A DNA stretch of 64,000 bases from Carya illinoinensis (lineage: Eukaryota > Streptophyta > Magnoliopsida > Fagales > Juglandaceae): the NCBI RefSeq assembly GCF_018687715.1, contig NC_056752.1, forward strand, positions 4,402,001-4,466,000, read 5' to 3'. Shown here piece after piece: positions 25,922-36,463 of this stretch. Both the position numbers and the translations under genes were made by a program. Positions within the stretch are counted from its first letter, which is position 1, and each line of letters opens with the position of its first letter. The notes beneath the pieces were generated by a model. It did not search any database. It had not been told where the DNA came from and was given only the letters and a program-made list of their open reading frames with translations.

Positions 25922-27770
25922 TGTAGGTTATAACGTGGACTGCGGTAATTACAATATCATATATATATATATAACAATTAATGGCATGAGCAGTACAGTT
26001 GTCTTGCCAACCTGTTGGAAATATTGCAACTCCATCTTCAAGGACACAATTACCAACTTTGAAGATCAACACTTGCACGAAAGCCTATATTAATTGAGTA
26101 ATAATGTTAAGTTCAGTTATAAAGTATGTAAGCGTCGTGCAGTTATTTTAAAAAAAAGTGATATTTATTATTAAAAAATTAATTTTTTTTATATAATAAA
26201 TCTCTTATTTATTTATTTTTTTCAAATTAATTATGTGATACTTATATATATATAGTCACGATTGTAATTATTATTTTTTTAATATGTCAAAATTAACGAA
26301 TACGTACTTTATTTGTGCTTAGAGCAACGCGGTCTCAATATTATTGTAATATACTTAATTATATATTATATGGTACTGGTAGACTTTGCTCGCTAATATG
26401 TCGTGATATTACTATATAATATTGTACGTGCATTTAATGAGATCATCATCATCATGTGATGTTCTTTGATTTGACCATCTTTGTTTCTTTTTAGAAATAT
26501 TAAATTGATGTATCTAAATTAATTTGACTTGGTTGCATATGTAATCGTTTGAGGAAATAATTTAAGTTCGATCCTTAGGGTTGTTTTCAAGAGAGTTATA
26601 TGCTTATAATTAAATAATTACGTGATGCAATAACAACTTAAGTTATCACACACATAAAGAATTTTTTTTTTCATCTGCTAGTGAGAGAAGCTACTCCTTC
26701 TCTCTAGAAAACAAGGCAGCGCTTCCGTCCGAGGGAGGTGGGAGCCTAGGCTTCCCCTCCCTCCATCTCTCTGGTTTTTATTTTTTAAGTTCCATTTCTG
26801 TTTCCATTTCTTTAGTTTTTGTTTTTAGTTTTTTTGTTTATAATAAAGCATTAGCTTGGAGGTGGTTTGGTAGTTAAAAGCTCCAACCCCGGTCAAGGAG
26901 GTCGAAGTCATCCTCCGGTTTTATAGCTCGCGATCGGCGGAGTGATGCTTGCACGGTGGAAGAGGAGGGCCTTGACTTTGTTTTTTTGGCTGTGGCATGC
27001 TGTGGTCAAAGCCAACCACTCGGGGATGCATGTAATAAGAGGCATTTCTGGCATCTGTTTGGCTGAGTTTTGTTCCATTGAAAGGCCATCACAAGCCTGG
27101 TACCGAGTCCATTTCCGTATCATTTCACCCAACTGGGCGGAGAGTCATTCCTCACTGGAAATGGAGTTGTTTTGGCTTTGTATGGCCGGCTTTCCTGACT
27201 GTTTGTGGTGGTCTTCTGAGGGGATAGCAGGGAGGATTTACGGTGTGGCTCAATTAGGGAATCTAGCTTTTGGAGTTGGATTTTAACTTGCTGTTTTGGA
27301 GTGCTCCTCCATGGGTATTTGTACTCTATTTTATCCATGAAAAACAGTGATTTTTTTTGGGTTGCATGCTGAGCGGCATGGAGGGGATAAAGACCCTTTG
27401 GGGGTGGATTCCGGCCGTAGTTTCACGGTGGATGTTCTTGGGGATGATGGTTGGAGCTTTAATAAAATAGGGTCAGACGGTGTTCTCGGTTCCTTCATAT
27501 TTTTTGTTTTGTTAAATCTGTTTAGTCATGTTAGTGTTGTTGGTGGTCTGGAAATAAGCTCCCAGGTGTTGAACGAAGAAGAGGAGGTTTTCGTCTCTGG
27601 GTTTTTGTCTATGCCAGCCCAAACCGGAAGTTGTCCTGATCGGAGGTTGACGGTAATGAGAAAGGTGATAGCGACGGGGCTGGTTTCCTGGGCATGGGCA
27701 GCAACGGGCATGGGCATGGAGACAAGCATGGGCAGCAGCTGTTGTGCAGTTAGTGGAGAGCATGGTGCAG

Positions 27771-27950
27771 TTAGTGGTTTTGAGAAGCAATGCATGCGAT
27801 GCAGTTAGTGGGGTAGGGTAGTAGCATACAATGTTTTTTTGTTTTATTTTCAGCTACGGTTTTAGTGGTTTTGAGTAGCAGTGCATGCGGCGCAGTTTAG
27901 TGGGGTTAGTAGCGTACAACTTTATTTTGTTTTATTTTCAGTTACGGTTG
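27771..27950 (+). repeat. 90-bp tandem repeat, two copies
   Basis: Copy A (27771-27861) and copy B (27862-27950) both run from 'ttagtggttttgag' through 'gcatgcg' and 'gttttattttcag' to 'tacggtt'. They sit inside the poly(A)-tailed insertion and so belong to its 3' region. Confidence 0.75.
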
Positions 27951-27981
27951 TTAGGTTAATGAAATAATTGAAATAGACAAT

Positions 27982-28110
27982 TCCCTTTCCTCTTTTGGGG
28001 GAGTAGGGTAGTGAGTCCCTTTCCTCTTTTGGAGGAGTAAGGTAGTGAGTCCCTATCCTCATTTGGAGGATGAGGGTGGAAATTTCCCTCCTCTTTTGGA
28101 GGGTGGGAGT
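27982..28110 (+). repeat. 34-bp tandem repeat, three to four copies
   Basis: 'tccctttcctcttttggagg' plus 'agtagggtagtgag' recurs at 27982, 28016 and 28050, and partially at 28084, with increasing divergence. It lies in the 3' part of the poly(A)-tailed insertion. Confidence 0.75.
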
Positions 28111-28640
28111 GATATGGATTGTTATCTCACAGACAAGCCGAGATGGACACCTCTGTTTATACAGAGTCTCGCATCTCAAAAGGGTTGTCATTGGAGAGTT
28201 TTTTAAAATTTTTTAGATAGTATCCGACACAATGAAAGTTGTGTGTGGGGGATCTTATAACATATGAGTAGTTGGCTTGTAATCAAGGTTGATACCCGGA
28301 CTTATTGGTCACAGTTGTAACTTTCTTCATTCATAAATTGAATTGAAGTCTATTTCAAAAAAAAAAAAAAAAGGTATCACACACATGATTTCAAGCAAAG
28401 CATCACAAGTTGGTATCGAACCATGATCTTCAATCTGCGCATATATATTCATTCAATCATAAAATTCAGTAGTGCGCTTTCCTGTCTTATTGGTCCTTCA
28501 TTGCGTGTGCTTGGAATAGAAGTTTTATATAAATATATTAGTTATGCTATTAAGTATTTTGATATAAATTCTTTTGTTTTAATATAAAGCATGAATACTA
28601 AACCATCTCACACCTTACTTTTGTAATAAACTGGAGATCT

Positions 28641-29017
28641 TGCCCTTTCCTTTTAGGGTGCCCTTTCCTTTTAGGGTGCCAGGCACTAATGCCTGACATT
28701 ACTCTAGGTGTTATGCCTAGATTTATGGACAGTAAAGGCCAGCCATTAGATACCATATGAGGATTGATTCAATCCTCCTCCCAAATGAGTACGAATTTTG
28801 ATTTCTGCAAAATTCTTTTGAATTTCTAGTCTCTATAAAAAAGCATCTAGGTTGTGGGCATTTGAATGTCTCTAGTTTATCTACGTAACACATTCACGCA
28901 CTAGGTAAAGACGAACTCAGATCGATCGAATATTTCTATGCTAGATTCACTCGTGGAACAACTACAAAACTTGAGGTATTTTTCCTTCTGTCAGGAATAT
29001 TTTCATGAACTCTAACA
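28641..29017 (+). repeat. 5' LTR of the 28.6-kb Copia
   Basis: Aligns with 40112-40499 through 'taatgcctgacattac' (against 'taatgcttggcattac'), 'taccatatgag', 'cacgcact' and the end 'ttcatgaactctaaca'. An 18-bp unit 'ccctttccttttagggtg' is duplicated at its start and is single in the 3' LTR. Confidence 0.75.
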
Positions 29018-31340
29018 TTGGTTAGTATCAGAGCAAGATCTGTTATTCCCCGTGAAATGAGCATCTATATTTTCCATAATATAAGCATGACTATTGTTTT
29101 TGCTATTATATGTTCTCTATTTGCTAAGCAATATGGTATATTATCATGTTTTTTTCAATTGAAATTTCTGATTATGGATGGATGTTTTTGTGGAGCCTTT
29201 GTTTGATAAACAATGATTTGTTTGTGTTATGCAATATGCCTATGTTTATGGAGCTTCTATTTGTTTTATTAAATATGAAGAAAGATGCAAAGACTCATGG
29301 AGCAACTGTGGTGCACTACATGGTGTGGCTGTGTGTCTGCACCATTGAGTGTAGTGCACACTATGGTGCTATGTGCACCAATTGAGGCACGCACCAATTG
29401 GTGCTACTTGTACCAAGCGATGCTCCTTTCAAAGTGGTACAACACCGTGATGGAGCGAGGTGATAGGACCCCATGAAGAGAAGGACCAACCTAACTCACC
29501 CATGGGCTCCTGCATGCCACGGGTCAACTTGGCCCATACCAACTATTTTATTACTTATTGATTATTTTAATTTAATTATTTATTTCCAATGGACCTATTG
29601 GGGGTTTCCAAGTTGTAATCTTTATAAATAAAACCCTTAGTCTTGCATTTACATCTTTTAGCAAATTCTCTAGAGGAGCATTATTTTGTTTAAGAGAACA
29701 CTATCGGTGCTAGGCACTTGGGATTTTTGGGTGCAATTCATGAATTCTAAAGAGAGGATCACACCTTGTAATTCGTGAATATGTGTGATTCATTTATCTT
29801 GATCTTGCAACTTGGTCCAATTCGTGAATCCAAGTTGTTATCCTTGTTTTTATCAAGTTATTAATTCATGAGATTTATTTCAATTATTGTGCAATCCCTG
29901 AATCATTAGTTGATTTGTTATCTTTTGTTTATTCAAGTTCTTAAGTATTTTACTTTGTTATTGAGTGTTCGTCATTTTGTTCTTGATGTTTATCCTTCCA
30001 TTGCTGATTTAATTCTTCCATATTCTCATTTTCGACTACTAAAGTGTTTGCCACTTTCCATAAATCATTTCCTCCACAAAACCCTAGCCATCCACTTCAA
30101 GTCCCTATAAGGTAATTCCTTCCTTTTAGGAGTCTTGACTCTCTCCTATTTCAAATCCCTTAATTTAAGGAATTGATAATCATATTCAATCCCTTAAATC
30201 ACTCTTCCTAAAATCTCTCTATTCAACTATTGACTTGTCATCCTGGTCCAAATTCGAATTTCTCTCTTCTCTCAAAGATTCTCTCCATCTTGCAAACCTT
30301 CCATATCTATTTCCAAATCATCACTTACCATATACGACATTACCATCTTTACCCTTCTTCCATCCCAATTTGCCCTAATCGAAACCTCCAATTCTCCATA
30401 AGGAAACTCGTTATTTTAGGAGTCTTAACTTCCTCCAATTCAAATCCCTTAATTTAAGGAATTGATAATTCTCTTCAATTATTTAAATCCCTCATCCCTT
30501 AATTTAAGGAATTGATAATTCTCTTCAATTTTTTAAATCTCTCATCCCTTAATTTAAGGAATTGATAATCTCCGTCAATTTCTTAAATCCCTCATCCCTT
30601 AAATCTCTCAAGTCAACATTAACTTTCCAAACTAGGCCTACCAAATCCTCAAATATTTCTACCACTTAGGAATCTTTCCAAAACCTTAGCCTCCATCCAT
30701 CTTGGCGCTAACCCTAATTCCCCTTGGTAATTTCGGCAACCCTAGTTGCCTCATACCTGAAACCATAGCCTCACTATCTCTCATCAACCCTAGTCCAATC
30801 AACTTGGCACCACACTCAAGAAACAAATAGTGAATTGCAAGCCCTAAATACTTAGCTTATCCAATTCCACCATCATCTCCATCATTCCACCTCTCAAACA
30901 CCTACCAATTGTTGAAGGCCAAGTAAGTTGGCAAGATCACTCGGTCACCAACATCACCAAGACGAGCTCGTGGTCCTTAGTGTTAGGGACAAGACTAGGG
31001 TCCCTAACATGAGGTCTCCTAGCGTTGTCATATTCTTTTTGGATATGATTACTGTTCATATGAAGAGTAATCATAAACTGAGGAAAAAGATGACCCTCTT
31101 GTGCCATCTGTTTTCAAAACTGGTCATGAGCAGGTTTTAATAAAACAGATTGGCCTATATATATTTCTCTATTTTTTTTAAAAGCATGGGCATATTTTTT
31201 CAGCCCAACCCAAGAGGCTTTTGGACCTGTTCTATGTGGCCCAATTCATGAGGCACATTGTCTAGTTTTAGACCCATTTCATACCCAACTCATGAGGACT
31301 AATTATTTTAAAACAAGATGAAAAACAAGGGAGTGCCTTC
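29018..31340 (+). other. Unassigned insert between the 5' LTR and gag
   Basis: About 2.3 kb without recognisable coding sequence. The part from about 29480 to 30000 resembles the R-U5 half of another LTR or a retroelement leader (a 'tataaataaaaccc' box near 29622, then T-rich leader-like sequence with repeated 'aattcgtgaat' and 'aattcatga'). The part from about 30100 to 30990 is pyrimidine-rich with tandem repeats. It may be a nested, truncated element; its boundaries were not resolved. Confidence 0.4.
30441..30608 (+). repeat. 51-bp tandem repeat, three copies plus a partial
   Basis: 'cccttaatttaaggaattga' plus 'taattctcttcaatt' plus 'ttttaaatc' repeats head to tail near 30441, 30493 and 30543, with a partial copy at 30593 and a related single copy near 30152. 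Each unit contains the palindrome-like 'ccttaatttaagg'. Confidence 0.75.
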
Positions 31341-31439
31341 CTTGGGTTTGAACCCAATACCTAGTGGCACCTAAAGGGTAGGCACTGCTCAGAGTATATG
31401 GTAAGCACTAAAAGTGAAATTCGGGATAACTTTGGCCAC

Positions 31440-33776
31440 GAAGTTGTAGATTGACTATAAGATTTGATTCCTACAAGATGCACTATGCATACACAATAAA
31501 GCAGCATCTTAGAGCGATGTCATCCATGATCAGCGAACTTAAGGTAGGTGGAAACAATCTGACCAATGAGCAACAAATTCATATAGTAATATGCTCGAAA
31601 CCCAACTCTTGAGAAATAATGAGTTAGAACTTGACGCACAATGAGAATATCGAAACCTTTGATGTGTGTAGAAGAAGTTAGAACCTTCTAAACAAAACAA
31701 GAAAAGCAAGTGTGGAAAGAATAAGTCTAAGCTAGACTGCTTTAATGGTAAAAAGAAAGACCACTTCATTTGTGGCTGTATTAAGTTGAAGAAGGTACAA
31801 TCTGACTATTCTCTTTATGTTTATGTAACAAGCTATGTGATGGTTACTCACTCCTATCCCATGTAGACTCAATTCCAAAGCAACTAAGCATATAACAAAT
31901 GATAGAGTCAGATTTGTGGAGTATTGTTATATTCCAGTGGAGAGTCGTGATATTAAGATGAGAAATGCAACTAGCGTGGAGCTACTAGGAGTTGGTACCT
32001 ACAAGCTAGACTTGTAAGGCGATCACACTCTAGTATTCCATGATGTATTATACACTCCCTAAATATGATAAAATTTATTTTCCGTAGTTACTTTAGTTGG
32101 ACTTAGTTTTCACATTTTATTTGAAAACAATGGTATTTCTATATTTTTGGATAATATTTTTTATAGTTGTGCTTTTCTTTGAGACAGTTTTATGATAATG
32201 GATTCGGATTATTCAAATGTGAACGAATCTACTGCTTTTCTCATTGCATTTATCGAGCAAGAAATGATGATTAGGTTAGCTAGAGAATGTCTTAAGCAAT
32301 CTCACTAAAGTCACACTATCCACATATGAGCATGGTTTGATGGGAAAAACAAAGAGGAAACTGTTGGAAAAAGCAACAAGGACATATTTTTGGTTGCATT
32401 AGTTCGCTTAGATATTTGGGCCCAATGATTGTGTGGGAAGACATAAGACTATCTTTACATCACATGTATAGATATTTTTTGCGATATGATCATGTCTATT
32501 TAATCTTCCACAAGTCTGAAGTATTTGATTGTTTAAAAAATTATGTAAATTTGGTTGATAATCAATTAGACAAGAGTATAAAGGCACTAATAATTGACCG
32601 TGGACGTGAATATTTTTTTGGACTGTTTAAAAAGGTCTGTGATGAAAAAGAAGTCAAAAGGTAGTTGATGATGTCGTATAAGCCACAACAAAATAACATG
32701 ACGAAAAGAAAAAAATTGGACACTTCTTGAAATGGTTAGATCAATGATAGTGCAAGCAAACCTACCGATATCATATTGAAGACATGCACTTTGGATTGCA
32801 ACCTACATTCTTAATCAAGTGCTCTCCAAATCAGTACCTTCCACTCCATATGAATTTTGGACCAATGAGAAATCCAACTTGAGTAACTTGCAGCCATGGG
32901 ATTCAGTGGGCTTCATTCATGATTCTTCTCATCAATATGAGAAGTAGATGGAAGAAGTATATATTTATAAGGTACCCTGACCACTTTAAAGGATATGTAT
33001 TGATTGGTGAACAACCTGATGAAATTGTGCACGAGATGTGAGTTTTATCAAGAATGAGTTTCCAATAAGAGGTGAGGTTGATAGTAGTTTGGAAGTTTAA
33101 GAAGTTGTGGATTAAGAGGAAGTCATTCCAAGCATCTTGGTTGAGAATAAGGGAATTTCTCAAACTCCTAAGAACAATGGGAGTGACTTGGTTACGAGTG
33201 GTATCACATCACTTTTTGGTCATCTACAACAACTTCAACCACATTGAAGCTCTCATGTGGAAATGTTTCCCATTATCGATTTGAAATTGAAGGAAAACTT
33301 TCATGGTGGGTCCCCAAGATGATGATGAGCCTAGGACTATTCAAGAGGCTCTCATCTTCTACTAAAAATGAGTGGTTGAAAGTTCTAAATGATGAAATGG
33401 AGTCTTTGAAGACGAATCAAGTATGAGATTATGTAGACTTACTGCCAGAGCAGAAGGCCATTGAGAATAAATGAGTTCTAAAGGTCAAACGCAAAGTAGA
33501 TGGGTCAATAGAGAGGTATAGACCTCACCTTGTGGTGAAAGGATGTACCCAACAAGATGATGTAGACTATGAGAAAACATTTTCTCTATTAGTAAGGTTT
33601 GTCTCAATTGCCTAATTCTGGCAATAGTAGCATATTTGAATTTGGAACTCCATTAGATAGATATTAAGACAGTTTTTTCTCAATGGAGAACTAGATGAAA
33701 AGATCTATATGGATCAATCATGACCTTTGTGGTCAATATTCAATAGTGCAAATTGTGCAACCTCAAGTGATCTATA
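31440..33776 (+). pseudogene. Copia gag-pol pseudogene, 5' part
   Basis: Gag is recognisable near 31504-31605 (HLRAMSSMISELKV, then NNLTNEQQIHIVICS). A zinc knuckle near 31735-31785 has lost one cysteine (CFNGKKKDHFICGC). Protease and GAG-pre-integrase pieces follow, then integrase at 32416-32664 (ALIIDRGREYFFG is the second-Asp block). RT begins near 33340 and runs to the hAT insertion point at 33776, through 'lkvkrkvdgsierykphlv'-like sequence. Many stops interrupt it and the copy is non-functional. Confidence 0.75.
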
Positions 33777-33796
33777 TAGGGCTGAGCAAAAATCCG

Positions 33797-34012
33797 AAAA
33801 TCCGACTCCGACCCCGGCTCCGCTCCGGCTCTGCTCCGGCTCCGACAAGTCGGAGTCGGAGTCGGAGTTTTTTCTCGAGAAAAGTCGGAGTCGGAGTCGG
33901 AGTCCAGCCGGATCCGACTCCGACTCCGCTCCGACTCCAACTCCGCCCCTCCGACTCCGATTCCGACTCCGACTCCCTATTCCGACTCTGACTCCGACTC
34001 CGCTCCGCTAGT
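33797..34012 (+). repeat. Left subterminal hexamer array (CCGACT/AGTCGG)
   Basis: Some 215 bp made largely of CCGACTCCGACT-type hexamers and their inverse, for example 'caagtcggagtcggagtcgg' and 'gatccgactccgactccg'. The array changes orientation twice, so it can form hairpins. It starts 8 bp inside the left terminal repeat. Confidence 0.9.
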
Positions 34013-34049
34013 GTACATGTTTTGTAAAAAATATGTGTTTTTCTATATA

Positions 34050-34440
34050 GTAATCATATAAATATAAATATAGTAACATCATTAGTTAAATCCAATAATA
34101 TACTAGCAATTAGCACTAGTTATTAGTTATAAACTTATAGTAAATAAGTTAATAAATATTATTAATTTACTATATACTAATAGACTAATAGTATTAGACT
34201 ATTAGTATATAGTAAATTACTAATATATATAATAGTATACTATTAGTTGTATATATTAAATTAATATCTTTAAGTTATTATCTATTAGTAATTTAGTACT
34301 AGTGTAGTGTTATCACATATTATTAGTTACTAATTATTACATCTAGACTATCTAGTTATAAGTTATTAGACTATAGTAAATAAGTTAATAAATATTACTA
34401 TATATTAAAGACTAATAGTATTAGTAGTAGTTTATTACTA

Positions 34441-34483
<43 letters not shown>

Positions 34484-35240
34484 GTATACTATTAGTTAAT
34501 ATATATTAAATTAATATCTTCTAAGTTATTATCTATTAGTACTAGTGTAACTAGTGTTATTACATATAATTAGTTACTAGTTATTACATCTAGTTATTAC
34601 ATATTTGTTATAGACCATTCACTATAGTAAATAAGTTAATAAATATTACTAATTTACTATTATACCATATACTAACTTACTAATAGACTAATAGTATTAG
34701 ACTATTAATATATAGTAAATTACTAATATAATTCAATAGTATACTATTGAGTTACATATATATTAAATATATATCTTTAAGTTATTATCTATTAGTACTA
34801 GTGTAACTAGTGTTATGGACATATTATTAGTTACTAGTTAGTAGTTATTACATCTAGACTATCTAGTTATTAGACTATAGTAAATAAGTTAATAAATATT
34901 ACTAATTTACTATATATTAATAGACCAATAGTATTAGTATTAGTGCATTACTAATATATAATATATTTATTAGTATACTATTAGTTATATGTATATTAAA
35001 TTAGTATCTTTAAGTTATTATCTATCAGTACTAGTGTAACTAGTGTTATTAGATATTATTAGTTACTTTTTTTTGAAAGGGATATTATTAGTTACTAATT
35101 ATTACATCTAGACTATCTAGTTATTAGACCATAATAAATAAGTTAATAAATATTACTAATTTACTATATATTAATAGACTAATAGTATTAGTATTAGTAT
35201 ATTACTAATATATAATATATTTATTAGTATACATTTTTAC
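34050..35240 (+). repeat. AT-rich tandem array, about 250-bp unit, five copies
   Basis: 'taaataagttaataaatatta' recurs near 34142, 34378, 34629, 34879 and 35127 (spacing about 236-251 bp). 'ctagtgtaactagtgttat' recurs with a similar period. Units differ by small indels. A (TA)n run at 34448-34481 lies in one unit. Confidence 0.85.
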
Positions 35241-35332
35241 TAACTTAAATATATTTTTACTAACTTATTAATTTATTTTTACTAACTTATTAATTTGTAT
35301 TTGTAACTTTTTTTTTTCCAATTTTTTAAAAG

Positions 35333-35410
35333 TGAAAAGTGGAAAACCCTAATGGGTTAGGCTGAAACGGCGCCGTTTCAGCCTAACCCATTAGGGTTTT
35401 CCACTTTTCA
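35333..35410. repeat. 78-bp perfect palindrome
   Basis: The arms 35333-35371 and 35372-35410 are exact reverse complements. The centre is GGCGCC within 'gaaacggcgccgtttc'. The right arm plus its trailing C-run is then repeated directly downstream (35439-35495), followed by four CTCCC-type pentamers. Confidence 0.95.
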
Positions 35411-36089
35411 TTTCCCCCCCCCCCCCCCCCCGATTCCCGTTTCAGCCTAACCCATTAGGGTTTTCCACTTTTCATTTCCCCCCCCCCCCCCGATTCCCTC
35501 CCCTCCCCTCCCCTCCCCTCCCCCTTCAGTGTTTAGTGCTTTCACAGCTTCACTGAAAGTCTGAACGTCTGAGACTCTGAATCATTTTCTTCCTCAGTGC
35601 CTCACCTCTCATCTGAACCCGTGCCGTGCCGTCGCCCCTCCGACCTCCGTCACTCCTCTGAAAGCCCATTCTTTGCAAAACCGAAGTGCCTCTCTCTCTC
35701 TCTTTCTCTCTCTATAATTTGTATATCTTAACTATTTTTGCATTATTTTTGTTCATTTTCTTGATAGTTGTGGATATTAGGTTTGTTTGTGTGCTGGAAT
35801 CGTTGGATAGTTGTGGATTTTAGGATTGTTGTGTGCTATTTATGAAAGGCCATGGGTTTTCTTCATGAGAGATGGATGGGGGTCATGGGTTTAAGTGTAC
35901 AAATGGTTTAGAATTTATTGAAGTATGGAATTTGTTGGAATTTGTTGTTAGGATCTACTATGAAATACACTAAATGTTGTTAGGATCAATCTCCTTCAGT
36001 AGCCCTTGATGATCTGAAATGCTATTACTTGTTTTTTCCCATTCCTCTAGTAAGCACTAAGCAGATTCGCAGAAGCTTTTAACCCAGTA

Positions 36090-36300
36090 AGCACTGAGTT
36101 CGCTCGAGCTCAGTGTCGAGCGAGGGTCGAGCGGCACACTCTGCCTGAATTTGCTCGAGCGAAGTGTCGAGCGATGGTCGAGCGGCACACTCTGCCTGAA
36201 TTCGCTCGAGCTCAGTGTCGAGCGAGGGTCGAGCGGCACACTCTACCTGAATTCGCTCGAGCGAAGTGTCAAGCGAAGTGTCGAGCGAGGGTCGAGCGAT
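36090..36300 (+). repeat. TCGAGC-rich minisatellite in the hAT leader
   Basis: About four copies of a roughly 51-57-bp unit containing 'gaattcgctcgagc', 'tcagtgtcgagcgaggg' and 'tcgagcggcacactctgcc'. It lies 160 bp before the transposase start. The minus strand is open across it and would read a 17-residue periodic peptide, which I consider incidental. Confidence 0.85.
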
Positions 36301-36463
36301 GCAACCACATTTATAGATTCATAGGACATTTTTTCTCATTACTATTATATAAGTATATATGTATATCATATAAGTTACTTGAGTAATCTTTACATTAGTT
36401 CATGAATTTATTTTCTTTATGTTTATCTTATTTGTTGTGCTCTACAGTTCTAGTTATTAAATA

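Larger units (their letters stand above)
20983..26643. other. Intergenic region upstream of the DUF547 gene
   Basis: Contains the presumed DUF547 promoter and leader (about 20983-21300, with an A/G-rich stretch near 21050-21115), then AT-rich DNA. No protein-like frame was recognised. It holds simple repeats: TA at 23575-23599, C16 followed by (TC)23 at 24625-24686, and TA at 25890-25918. A duplicated segment at 22393-22503 is listed separately. Confidence 0.5.
26644..28386 (+). mobile_element. Poly(A)-tailed non-LTR insertion with 12-bp target duplication
   Basis: The direct repeat TATCACACACAT occurs at 26644-26655 and 28375-28386. It brackets a 1.7-kb insertion that ends in a 16-A tail (28357-28372). 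Poly(A) plus a 12-bp target duplication is the mark of LINE-type retrotransposition in plus orientation. The 5' end is T-rich, then has a short hairpin-forming 'gagagaagctactccttctc' and a pyrimidine-rich segment. Internal frames (26942-27286 and 27347-27808) match nothing I recognise: no endonuclease, reverse transcriptase or RNase H motif was seen. It is most likely a non-autonomous or internally deleted LINE relative; a transduced or processed transcript is an alternative. Confidence 0.7.

Noticed and set aside
26942..27808. Two open frames of 114 and 153 codons in the poly(A)-tailed insertion
   Set aside because: Neither shows a known motif, and overlapping frames of similar length exist on the other strand. 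They are not called as genes.
31345..31400. tRNA-like B-box ('gggtttgaaccc')
   Set aside because: No A-box, no cloverleaf and no acceptor stem around it. It sits in degenerate Copia sequence.
33695..34011. Ser/Arg/Pro-rich frames near the hAT left end
   Set aside because: They are translations of the CCGACT hexamer array in different frames, not proteins.
34280..35060. TACTAGT-rich repeats as possible SUVR5 target motifs
   Set aside because: I recall a TACTAGTA motif reported for Arabidopsis SUVR5. I saw near matches here (TACTAGTG) but no exact one, and AT-rich repeats produce these by chance.
36057..36239. Minus-strand 60-codon frame with a 17-residue periodic peptide
   Set aside because: The periodicity follows from the TCGAGC minisatellite. 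It has no start context and no neighbouring gene in that orientation.
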